Below, one piece after another: positions 53,308 to 62,838 of a stretch of 64,000 nt of DNA; position 1 is the first letter of the stretch, and each line of letters begins with the position of its first letter. Both the position numbers and the translations under genes were made by a program. Origin of the DNA: Rhodococcus sp. ARC_M5 (lineage in GTDB: Bacteria > Actinomycetota > Actinomycetes > Mycobacteriales > Mycobacteriaceae); assembly GCF_022810405.1 (NCBI RefSeq), contig NZ_JALGQE010000006.1:124001-188000 (forward strand), given 5' to 3'. The notes beneath the pieces are model-generated. The model worked only from the letters and a program-made list of their open reading frames with translations. It did no database searches and was not told the origin of the DNA.

Positions 53308-54249
53308 CTACGCACCTTTTGCTTCGTCGGCCTTGGTGTCGGCGGACTTCGTGGAGGTCGACTTCTTGGCCGCTGTCTTCTTGGCCGGGGCCTTTTTGGC
53401 AGCGGTCTTCTTCGCCGGCGCTTTCTTGGCAGGCGTGGACGCGGTGGATCCTGCTTTCGCGTTCTTACCGGCAGCCTCGACGCTGCGCTGCAGCGCGGCC
53501 ACCAGATCGACGACCTCGGCGTCCTCGCCGTCGTCGTCCTTCTTCGACTCGGTGTGGACGACCTTCTCGCCCCCGTTGGCCAGCGTCTCGTCGATCAGCT
53601 TCCGTAGCTCGGTCTGGTAGTCGTCCGTGTACTCGGTGGGATCGAATTCCGAGGACATGCTCTCGACCAGGGACGTCGCCATTTTCACTTCCTGGGGACG
53701 CGCGGAGGGCGCATCGTCGAGCGACGGGAATTCTGCGGCCCTGACCTCGTCCGGCCACAGCAATGTCTGGATCACCAGGATGTCGTCGCGCACGCGCAGC
53801 GCAGCCAGCCGGGTTTTCTGCCGCAGAGTGAAGTGAACCAGCGCAGTGCGCTCGGTTTCTTCCAAGGTCTCGCGCAGCAGCACATAGGCCTTCGGTGACG
53901 CTGAATCCGGCTCGAGGAAGTAGCTCTTGTCGTAGAGGATCGGATCGATCTGCTCGGTCGGCACGAATTCGAGTACCGGGATCTCGTGCTTCTCCGCCGC
54001 CGGCAGCTTGTCGAAGTCCTCGTCGGTGAGAATCACGCGTTCGCCGTCGGGGGAATCGTAGGCCTTGTCGATGTCGGCGAACTGCACCGACTTGCCGCAT
54101 TCTTGGCAGATCCGGTCGTACTTGATGCGACCGCCGTCCTTCGCGTGCACCTGATGGAATCGGATGTCGTGCTGCTCGGTGGCCGAGTAGACCTTCACCG
54201 GAACATTGACCAGTCCGAAGGCGATCGAGCCCTTCCAAATGCTGCGCAT
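53308..54249 (-). CDS. ku: non-homologous end joining protein Ku
   Basis: Homodimeric DNA-end-binding protein that works with LigD in bacterial non-homologous end joining. The 313-residue protein has the N-terminal MRSIWKGSIAFGLVNVPVKV, CQECGKSVQFADIDKAYDSP near residue 48 and VLEFVPTEQIDPILYDKSYF near residue 91. After residue 260 a basic tail contains repeated AKKAPAKKTAAKK units, typical of long Ku proteins that bind DNA internally. No ligD is present nearby. The gene is convergent with sufT. Confidence 0.95.
   Translation of the reverse strand: MRSIWKGSIAFGLVNVPVKVYSATEQHDIRFHQVHAKDGGRIKYDRICQECGKSVQFADIDKAYDSPDGERVILTDEDFDKLPAAEKHEIPVLEFVPTEQIDPILYDKSYFLEPDSASPKAYVLLRETLEETERTALVHFTLRQKTRLAALRVRDDILVIQTLLWPDEVRAAEFPSLDDAPSARPQEVKMATSLVESMSSEFDPTEYTDDYQTELRKLIDETLANGGEKVVHTESKKDDDGEDAEVVDLVAALQRSVEAAGKNAKAGSTASTPAKKAPAKKTAAKKAPAKKTAAKKSTSTKSADTKADEAKGA
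53345..53455 (-). repeat. Lys/Ala/Pro coding repeat in the ku tail
   Basis: Short tandem coding repeats give PAKKTAAKK-type units near the C-terminus of Ku. The nucleotide repetition could cause length variation between strains. Boundaries are approximate. Confidence 0.55.
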
Positions 54250-54300
54250 CTGTCCATGATCGCCGACCGGGCGCCCGCGTGTCGACCGATGGGAAGAAAC

Positions 54301-55446
54301 TCAGCCGCGGCCCGGAGTCCGCATCATCGTGCGCGCGATCGCGAGCCTGGCCGAGGACGGGAGTGTCGGGAACATCTTGAGCATCGCCGTCATCGTCCCG
54401 GCGGCGTCGTCGTGGCCGGACAGGTACGAGCGCTGCAGTTCGACCGGGAGCGAGAAGAAGCTGGAGAAGAACTGAGGAACCATCTCCGGGTCGAGACTCA
54501 GCGCTGTCCGAAGGCCGAGATTGCGAAGCTTCTGGACCGTCCAGACATGTATCGGGCGGGCGAGGCGTGACCGACCGCCGCCACTGAACCTCTCGACGAG
54601 GTGATCTGCCGATGCGAGCGACGCCGCGACGCTGTACCCCGTGGCGGGATGCATCAGATTCGAGCGAGAGCCGAACAACACCGGACCGCTTGGCCCGGTG
54701 TGCAGTCGTGACCGAGGCGGCGGTTCGACCGAGAAGCGCACTCGCTCGATGTCCTCGTGGCCGGTCGGTTCCAGATCCCGGTGGGCCAGACGGTGGTGCA
54801 GCCGTGATCGAAGCACTGCGAGTTCCAGCGGGGGTCGGCCGACCAGACAGGTCTCTTCGAGCAGAATCCGATCTTCGTCGAGCGCCACGGCGTACAAAAA
54901 ACTCGGTGCTTCGCCGGGCCGAGCGCCGTTGTCGGTGCGCCAGTCCATGAACCAGGCGTCGGATCCTTCGAGGATCGGTTCGGCGCGGTGCCGTTCGACG
55001 ACGATGCCGTACGCCGTCTGCTGTGCAAGGTCGCGCGAGTCGAGCGTGCCGCGGGCGTCGACGACGTGCCGAGCATCGACGACGGTGCCGTCGGCCGTGG
55101 TAACGCGAGATCCGGTGACGTCGACGGCCGTCCCCGCCAGCACTCGCACGCGGTCCAGAGACAGGGTCGCCTGCAGGGCAGGTGTGTCCAGCACGCAGTA
55201 CGTCCGGTCGATGATCCGATGACGATCGGTCCATACCGCAGGCTTCTGCGCAACCGAGGCGACGGCGGTCTCGGGCAACCACGACGGCAACTCGTCGGCC
55301 CAGGCGGAATACGTCGGTGTCCAGGTACGCGACGGATGCGGATCGACGACGACCACGTCCAGGCCGGCCTCGGCGCATCGGTGGGCCACCGACCGTCCCG
55401 CGGGACCGAGTCCGACCACCGTGACGTCGGCCGAGAAATCGTTCAC
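54301..55446 (-). CDS. crtL: CrtL-type lycopene cyclase
   Basis: FAD-dependent flavoprotein that cyclises the ends of lycopene or related carotenes; rhodococci use this type, often as a monocyclase. The 381-residue protein has the dinucleotide motif VTVVGLGPAGRSVAHRCAEA near residue 9, YSAWADELPSWLP near residue 46, LLEETCLVGRPPLEL near residue 195 and LMHPATGYSVAASLASAD near residue 265. All are typical of CrtL/CrtY proteins. The GTG overlaps the upstream SDR stop by 4 nt. No other carotenoid gene lies in the window, so the pathway genes must be elsewhere. Confidence 0.86.
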   Translation of the reverse strand: MNDFSADVTVVGLGPAGRSVAHRCAEAGLDVVVVDPHPSRTWTPTYSAWADELPSWLPETAVASVAQKPAVWTDRHRIIDRTYCVLDTPALQATLSLDRVRVLAGTAVDVTGSRVTTADGTVVDARHVVDARGTLDSRDLAQQTAYGIVVERHRAEPILEGSDAWFMDWRTDNGARPGEAPSFLYAVALDEDRILLEETCLVGRPPLELAVLRSRLHHRLAHRDLEPTGHEDIERVRFSVEPPPRSRLHTGPSGPVLFGSRSNLMHPATGYSVAASLASADHLVERFSGGGRSRLARPIHVWTVQKLRNLGLRTALSLDPEMVPQFFSSFFSLPVELQRSYLSGHDDAAGTMTAMLKMFPTLPSSARLAIARTMMRTPGRG

Positions 55447-56231
55447 ATTCCGCCGGTGGCGAGCAAACCACCGTCCACGCGCACGGTCTCGCCGGTGATC
55501 CAGGAGGACGCGTCCGACACCAGGAACGCCACCAGAGCCGCTACGTCCTCCGGGTTTCCGAGGCGCTTCATCGGGTAGCCGGCCGCTGCCGCGTCCTCGC
55601 CGTTCGCGACGAGCGCTTCCGCGAACTTCGTCTTCACCACGCCCGGTGCCACGGCATTGACACGAATCCGCGGACCGAGCTGCCAGGCGAGCTCCTCGGT
55701 GAGGCGGATCAGAGCGGCTTTGGATGCGCCGTACGCGGCGATCACGCCGGTGGAGCGGATGCCTGCCACGCTCGCGACGTTGACGATCGCTCCGCCGTGC
55801 TCGCCCATCCAGGCATGAAACGCCTGCTGGACGAAGCCGAGAGTACCCACGACGTTGGTCTCGAAGATCTTGCTCACGCCCGCCAGGTCGGCATCCATCA
55901 GCGAGCCGTAGACGGGATTGATGCCGGTGTTGTTCACCAGAATGTCCAGTGATCCGAATGTCTCGACGGTGCTCGCCACTGCGTTGCGTCGGTGCTCGGG
56001 GTCGCCTGCATTGCCGTCGATCGCGAGCACGGAATCGCCGAGCTCTGCGGCTGCGGCAACGAGAGGTTCGCGCTTGCGTGCGGTGATGGCGACATTTGCG
56101 CCGCGAGCGAGCAGTTCGGCGGCGATGGCCTTGCCGATGCCCCGGCTGGCGCCGGTGACGAGAGCGGTGCGCCCGGTGAGATCGGGGATCGGCGCGCTGG
56201 GAGGGCTGACTGTTTCGGAGGCGTCGGTCAT
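55443..56231 (-). CDS. short-chain dehydrogenase/reductase
   Basis: Classical SDR of 262 residues. It has the cofactor motif ALVTGASRGIGKAIAAELLA near residue 23, NNTGINP near residue 97, the catalytic Ser in VNVASVAGIRS near residue 150 and YGASKAALIRL (YxxxK) near residue 167. The C-terminus RVDGGLLATGGM is family-typical. It is first in a two-gene unit with the lycopene cyclase, overlapping it by 4 nt, which raises the possibility of a role in carotenoid or lipid modification. The substrate cannot be told from sequence. Confidence 0.88.
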   Translation of the reverse strand: MTDASETVSPPSAPIPDLTGRTALVTGASRGIGKAIAAELLARGANVAITARKREPLVAAAAELGDSVLAIDGNAGDPEHRRNAVASTVETFGSLDILVNNTGINPVYGSLMDADLAGVSKIFETNVVGTLGFVQQAFHAWMGEHGGAIVNVASVAGIRSTGVIAAYGASKAALIRLTEELAWQLGPRIRVNAVAPGVVKTKFAEALVANGEDAAAAGYPMKRLGNPEDVAALVAFLVSDASSWITGETVRVDGGLLATGGM

Positions 56232-56289
56232 CGGTCAGACGTTACCGGTGTCACCGTCGTTCCTGGGTGGGGCCACGTGAATGCTGAGC

Positions 56290-56332
56290 TAAAATGGGGG
56301 TTTACTGTGCCGTACTTCGGCGCACCTGAGGT
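56290..56332 (+). promoter_or_regulatory. leader signals upstream of the ABC-F gene
   Basis: TAAAAT (56290-56295) is the strongest TAnnnT box in the 156-nt gap before the ABC-F gene. A short imperfect hairpin follows at about 56307-56325. An 11-codon open frame begins at ATG 56294 and ends at TGA 56329, but it would not be transcribed if TAAAAT is the -10. ABC-F genes are often controlled by leader attenuation. Confidence 0.3.
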
Positions 56333-56387
56333 TTGCTCGTCGGTCGACGGGCAACGATGTTGTTCTGCAATCGCTAGGAGCTCACGC

Positions 56388-58019
56388 GTGATCACCGCCA
56401 CCGACCTGGAAGTTCGTGCCGGTGTGCGGACCCTTCTGTCCACCGAGGGGCCTGCGCTCCGCGTACAGGCAGGCGACCGCATCGGATTGGTCGGTCGTAA
56501 CGGTGCCGGCAAGACCACCACTCTGCGCATCCTGGCAGGAGAAGGCGAGCCGTACGCGGGCGAGGTCGTGCGTACCGGAGAGCTCGGCTACCTACCGCAG
56601 GATCCCAAAGAGGGCGATCTCGACGTGCTGGCCAAGGACCGAGTGCTCTCGGCCCGGGGTCTCGACACGCTCCTGCACAAGATGGAGAAGCAGCAGGCCC
56701 TGATGGCCGAGGTGGCCGACGAGGCCCTGCTCGACAAGGCCGTTCGCAAGTACGGCGAACTCGAAGAGCGTTTCGCCTCGCTCGGCGGCTACGAAGCAGA
56801 GAGCGAGGCTGCGCGCATCTGCAACAGTCTCGGCCTGGCGGACCGCATCCTCGGTCAACCGCTGCGGACTCTCTCCGGTGGCCAGCGCCGGCGCGTCGAA
56901 CTGGCTCGCATTCTGTTCGCCGCGTCCGACGGCAGTGGTGGACGCTCGAACACCACGTTGCTGCTCGACGAGCCAACCAACCACCTCGACGCCGATTCCA
57001 TCACCTGGCTGCGGGGTTTCCTGCAGAACCACGAGGGGGGACTCATCGTGATCAGTCACGATGTCGAACTGCTCGGAGACGTGGTGAACAGGGTGTGGTT
57101 CCTGGACGCGGTGCGCGGCGAGGCCGACATCTACAACATGAACTGGAAGAAGTACCTCGACGCCCGCGCCACCGACGAGCAACGCCGCCGCCGCGAACGC
57201 GCCAACGCGGAGAAGAAGGCGGGGGCGCTGCGCGTGCAGGCCGCCAAGATGGGTGCCAAGGCGACGAAAGCCGTTGCAGCACAGAACATGGCAAAGCGCG
57301 CGGACAAGCTGATGGCCAACCTCGACGCGGAACGCGTGTCCGACAAGGTGGCGCACATCCGCTTCCCTGAGCCCGCACCGTGCGGCAAGACGCCGCTGAT
57401 GGCGAAGAACCTGACCAAGATGTACGGATCGCTGGAGATCTTCGCCGGCGTGGACCTCGCCATCGACCGAGGCAGCCGCGTGGTGGTACTCGGGCTCAAC
57501 GGTGCAGGCAAGACGACGCTGCTGCGCATTCTGGCCGGCACCGAGAAGGCCGATACCGGAGAGATCGAGCCCGGCCACGGCATGCGCGTCGGGTACTTCG
57601 CACAGGAACACGACACCCTCGACGACCTTGCGTCGGTCTGGGAGAACATCCGTCACGCTGCACCCGACACCGGCGAGCAGGAACTACGGTCTCTCCTCGG
57701 TGCCTTCATGTTCACCGGCCCCCAGCTCGACCAGCCTGCGGGAACACTGTCCGGCGGTGAGAAGACCCGCCTGGCACTCGCCGGATTGGTGTCTTCCGCC
57801 GCGAACGTTCTTCTGCTCGACGAGCCGACCAACAACCTCGACCCGATTTCACGCGAGCAGGTCCTCGATGCGCTCCGCAGCTACAAGGGAGCCGTCGTAC
57901 TGGTGACCCACGATCCCGGTGCCGCCGAAGCGCTTTCACCGGAACGGGTCATTCTCCTCCCCGACGGTACCGAGGACCACTGGTCGCAGGAATACCTGGA
58001 ACTGATTCAGCTGGCGTGA
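56388..58019 (+). CDS. ABC-F family ribosome-associated ATPase, Rv1473-like
   Basis: A 543-residue protein with two ABC domains and no membrane segments, the ABC-F layout of translation factors and ribosome-protection proteins. Domain 1 has GRNGAGKTTTLRILAG near residue 37, LSGGQRRRVELARILFA and LLLDEPTNHLD. The charged linker (about residues 250-320) is rich in Arg and Lys. Domain 2 has GLNGAGKTTLLRILAG near residue 370, LSGGEKTRLALAGL and LLLDEPTNNLD. GTG 56388 has TAGGAG upstream. It occupies the place of mycobacterial Rv1473, annotated as a macrolide-resistance protein and reported in the WhiB7 regulon. Resistance here is not proven. Confidence 0.9.
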   Translation: MITATDLEVRAGVRTLLSTEGPALRVQAGDRIGLVGRNGAGKTTTLRILAGEGEPYAGEVVRTGELGYLPQDPKEGDLDVLAKDRVLSARGLDTLLHKMEKQQALMAEVADEALLDKAVRKYGELEERFASLGGYEAESEAARICNSLGLADRILGQPLRTLSGGQRRRVELARILFAASDGSGGRSNTTLLLDEPTNHLDADSITWLRGFLQNHEGGLIVISHDVELLGDVVNRVWFLDAVRGEADIYNMNWKKYLDARATDEQRRRRERANAEKKAGALRVQAAKMGAKATKAVAAQNMAKRADKLMANLDAERVSDKVAHIRFPEPAPCGKTPLMAKNLTKMYGSLEIFAGVDLAIDRGSRVVVLGLNGAGKTTLLRILAGTEKADTGEIEPGHGMRVGYFAQEHDTLDDLASVWENIRHAAPDTGEQELRSLLGAFMFTGPQLDQPAGTLSGGEKTRLALAGLVSSAANVLLLDEPTNNLDPISREQVLDALRSYKGAVVLVTHDPGAAEALSPERVILLPDGTEDHWSQEYLELIQLA

Positions 58020-58029
58020 ACGGCCGGGG

Positions 58030-58596
58030 TCAGTCCTGCCGCCGGACGGATTCCTCGACGAGATCGAGGATCGCTGCGAGGTTGGATCTGCCGTGGCCGG
58101 ACGCTATGCGCGCCACCAGGCCGTCCAGTACCAGATCCAGGTAGTCGGCCAGGACGTCGTTGGGCACATCGTCACGCAGTCTTCCTGCGGTCTTCTGACG
58201 CTCGAGTCGCCCGAGTGTCGCGTCGGTCAGCTCTGCCGACCGTTCGGCCCAGCTGCTCCGGAAGTCCGCGTCGGTGCGCAGTCGTCGGGTGATCTCGAGT
58301 CGGGTGCCGAGCCATTCGAATTGCTCGGGTTGCGCCAGCATGTCTCGCATCACCTGCACCAGACCCTGAGTGGCCGCAACCTCGGCCATGCGTCGAGCGT
58401 CTTCCTGTGCCAGCGCCAGGAAGAGGCCGTCCTTGTCCTTGAAGTGATGGAATATGGCTCCGCGCGACAGGCCGGTGGCCTCTTCGAGACGTCGCACCGT
58501 CGCGCCTTCGTAGCCGAACTCGCCGAAGCACCTGCGCGCGCCGTCGAGAATCTCGCTACGGCGGGCCGCCAGGTGGTCTTCGCTGACCTTGGGCAC
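58030..58596 (-). CDS. acnR: TetR-family repressor, AcnR-like
   Basis: A 188-residue TetR regulator. The helix-turn-helix is ATVRRLEEATGLSRGAIFHH at about residues 30-50, followed by KDKDGLFLAL; the rest is the helical ligand and dimer domain. It lies directly downstream of acn on the same strand, as acnR does in Corynebacterium, where AcnR represses aconitase. A site matching its known target lies in the acn promoter region of this window. GTG 58596 is used because GTAGGA lies upstream; a longer frame from 58656 runs back into the hairpin region. Confidence 0.88.
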   Translation of the reverse strand: MPKVSEDHLAARRSEILDGARRCFGEFGYEGATVRRLEEATGLSRGAIFHHFKDKDGLFLALAQEDARRMAEVAATQGLVQVMRDMLAQPEQFEWLGTRLEITRRLRTDADFRSSWAERSAELTDATLGRLERQKTAGRLRDDVPNDVLADYLDLVLDGLVARIASGHGRSNLAAILDLVEESVRRQD

Positions 58597-58622
58597 GTGT
58601 GGGTTTCCTACTTTCGATGAGG

Positions 58623-58689
58623 GCCTCGACCGATACGGCGATGGGCCCGGAAACACGTTCTCGGTTCCGGGCCCATCGCCGTTCGAGGC
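58623..58689 (-). terminator. 18-bp perfect hairpin between acn and acnR
   Basis: ACGGCGATGGGCCCGGAA (58635-58652) and TTCCGGGCCCATCGCCGT (58665-58682) are a perfect 18-bp inverted repeat with a 12-nt loop. GCCTCGA (58623-58629) and TCGAGGC (58683-58689) add 7 bp outside, across a 5-nt bulge. It lies between the acn stop and the acnR start and probably limits read-through. No T-run follows. Confidence 0.75.
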
Positions 58690-58709
58690 GTACGTCAGAC
58701 GACGCGCAC

Positions 58710-61520
<2,811 letters not shown>

Positions 61521-61655
61521 TTCAGCTCCACTCGTCTATGAGGCACACCGCCGACGGGGCTGTGTCGACGGTTGAAGCGAGGCCCTGTCCGTGCGTCGCG
61601 GCATGACATCCGGTGTGCAGATTGCCTGCGGACGCTCGGCCAGTGTCTCGATGGA

Positions 61656-61684
61656 AGTCTAACAGTACGCTTGTCCTGTGAAAA
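61656..61684 (-). promoter_or_regulatory. acn promoter with AcnR-type operator in the spacer
   Basis: Read on the minus strand: TTTTCA (-35, 61679-61684), a 17-nt spacer, then TAGACT (-10, 61656-61661). The spacer contains CAGGACAAGCGTACTG (61663-61678), which fits the C. glutamicum AcnR consensus CAGNACnnncGTACTG, as remembered, at every fixed position. A repressor bound there would block RNA polymerase. Confidence 0.7.
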
Positions 61685-61827
61685 CGTGCGGGTCCGTTTC
61701 GCCAGGGATGCCGAGAGAACGACCCACGTCACAATCCTCACGTAGTGCTTCGTGCGACGCAATGAAGGGCGGCCTCAGTTGCGGCATCGGGCGTCCGGCC
61801 CTCCCCGGAATCGAGAGCGGCGTGACG

Positions 61828-61833
61828 TAGGGT
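61828..61833 (+). promoter_or_regulatory. possible -10 box for the Rv1476-like gene
   Basis: TAGGGT lies 34 nt before the ATG at 61868 and fits TAnnnT; no -35 is evident. Confidence 0.3.
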
Positions 61834-61867
61834 TCGACGCGACTGGTTCCTACCGACTGGACGAGAG

Positions 61868-62410
61868 ATGCCTGAGCCGATTCACGCCGTATCCCCACTT
61901 GCCACCGATATCCCGGCAGGTCTGGACGTCGACAGCATCGTCGCCACGGTCCGCGAGTCCGGCGTCAGCGCCCCCGCCGACGAGGAAGCCGGATTGTCCG
62001 CAGCCGTTGCTCGTGCCGAGGACAACGGTATCGATCTGAGCATCGTGATCGTGCCGACCGAACCTCGCCACGACTCGCAGCTGCGTGATCTCGCGACAGC
62101 GGTCGGAGCACGCGAGGGCGGGACTGTTCTCGTACTGAGCCCCGGGCAGGTGGGTACGTTCAGCGACTCGATCAGTCGGGTGACCCTCGAGGCCGGCCAG
62201 GACCGGACCTACACCGGCGACCACGTCGTTGCCGCGGACAACTTCGTCGACACCCTCGTCGAGGACCAGACTCCCTGGGGCTTGCTGACGGGCGGGCTGG
62301 TCGTGATCGTCGCCGCGGTGGCAGCACTGACAGCCGCCGTGAAGGTGCGTCGATATCGTGCGCGGTCGGCCACTGCCGCCCCGCACGATGCACAGCCCGT
62401 CGAGCGCTGA
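61868..62410 (+). CDS. Rv1476-like membrane protein (DUF6676 type)
   Basis: A 180-residue protein resembling the Rv1476 family that sits between acn and ripA in mycobacteria. The first 135 residues look soluble (IVPTEPRHDSQLRDLATAVG), with a beta-strand VLVLSPGQVGTFSDSIS. One membrane segment follows near residues 138-160 (LLTGGLVVIVAAVAALTAAV), then a basic tail. There is no cleavable signal peptide, so topology would place the large domain on one side with a C-terminal anchor. The function is unknown; conserved linkage to ripA hints at a cell-wall role. Confidence 0.75.
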   Translation: MPEPIHAVSPLATDIPAGLDVDSIVATVRESGVSAPADEEAGLSAAVARAEDNGIDLSIVIVPTEPRHDSQLRDLATAVGAREGGTVLVLSPGQVGTFSDSISRVTLEAGQDRTYTGDHVVAADNFVDTLVEDQTPWGLLTGGLVVIVAAVAALTAAVKVRRYRARSATAAPHDAQPVER

Positions 62411-62478
62411 CGTCACGCGCGGATTCGTCATTCGACCGACCGACGCAGACGGGGCACTGCGCCGTCGGATGTCGGTTC

Positions 62479-62505
62479 GGAAAAAGTCCGAAAAATTGTT
62501 TTCGG
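62479..62505. repeat. AT-rich inverted-repeat element, copy 2
   Basis: GAAAAAGTCCGAAAAATTGTT followed by TTCGG closely matches the element at 41975-42006. Here CCGAAAA (62488-62494) and TTTTCGG (62499-62505) form a perfect 7-bp inverted repeat with a 4-nt loop. It lies 69 nt after the Rv1476-like stop. Function unknown. Confidence 0.5.
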
Positions 62506-62540
62506 CAAACACCGAGTTCACGGCATTGTGCCTGGTGAAA

Positions 62541-62561
62541 TTACAAATGTGTCATTTGTGA
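62541..62561. promoter_or_regulatory. 21-bp palindrome upstream of ripA
   Basis: The halves TTACAAATG and CATTTGTGA flank TGT and match as an inverted repeat except for one base pair. Candidate -10 boxes lie 13 to 30 nt downstream, so a dimeric regulator bound here would contact the promoter. The regulator is not identified. Confidence 0.5.
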
Positions 62562-62796
62562 CTGGAGTTTCTTTAGTGTGCGAAGTGTCGTACGGTGCCA
62601 TTGGCACTGCTGGGGAAGGAGTGTCGCAGAAGGCAGGTGTCATCCGTGGGGAACTCGGGAGGCCACTGCTTCGGGTGTGACTGACGTGGTTCGCACCTGT
62701 CGTGTCGCTGCGCGCCCCTTTCCCGCCCGGCGAACATGTTCACCGTCACCTGCGGTCGGGGTGGAGGACGGAGAGCACCTCGGCGGCACGACTGTC

Positions 62797-62830
62797 CTCT
62801 CGGGACCGGAGTGAATGCCGGACCCGAGGG
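62797..62830 (+). promoter_or_regulatory. hairpin pairing with the ripA ribosome binding site
   Basis: Positions 62797-62804 pair with 62823-62830 (8 bp, one wobble). After an A-A mismatch, CCGG (62806-62809) pairs with CCGG (62818-62821). The right arm ends in GAGGG, the core of the ripA ribosome binding site GAGGGA (62826-62831), so the closed form would hide it. Confidence 0.5.
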
Positions 62831-62838
62831 AGACATTT

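Larger units (their letters stand above)
61521..61867. other. divergent intergenic region acn / Rv1476-like gene
   Basis: About 347 nt without a gene. For acn (minus) it holds the promoter with AcnR-type operator (61656-61684) and a leader of about 130 nt. In that leader GCACACCG (61543-61550) can pair with CGGTGTGC (61611-61618). For the plus-strand gene it holds TAGGGT (61828-61833), a possible -10 box. No other structure recognised. Confidence 0.55.
62411..62838. other. ripA upstream region and long leader
   Basis: About 428 nt without a gene. In order it holds: the AT-rich repeat element (62479-62505), a 21-bp near-perfect palindrome (62541-62561), -10 candidates TAGTGT (62574-62579) and TACGGT (62591-62596), a small hairpin GTGCC/GGCAC (62595-62607), the palindrome GAACATGTTC (62732-62741), and a hairpin over the ripA ribosome binding site (62797-62830). 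The leader would be about 230-260 nt. No match to the c-di-AMP (ydaO) riboswitch core was found. Confidence 0.6.

Noticed and set aside
62600..62838. c-di-AMP (ydaO/yuaA) riboswitch in the ripA leader
   Set aside because: Such riboswitches precede some actinobacterial wall hydrolase genes, but the conserved core (for example the CCGAACCCGUCAGCUAACC region) is absent.
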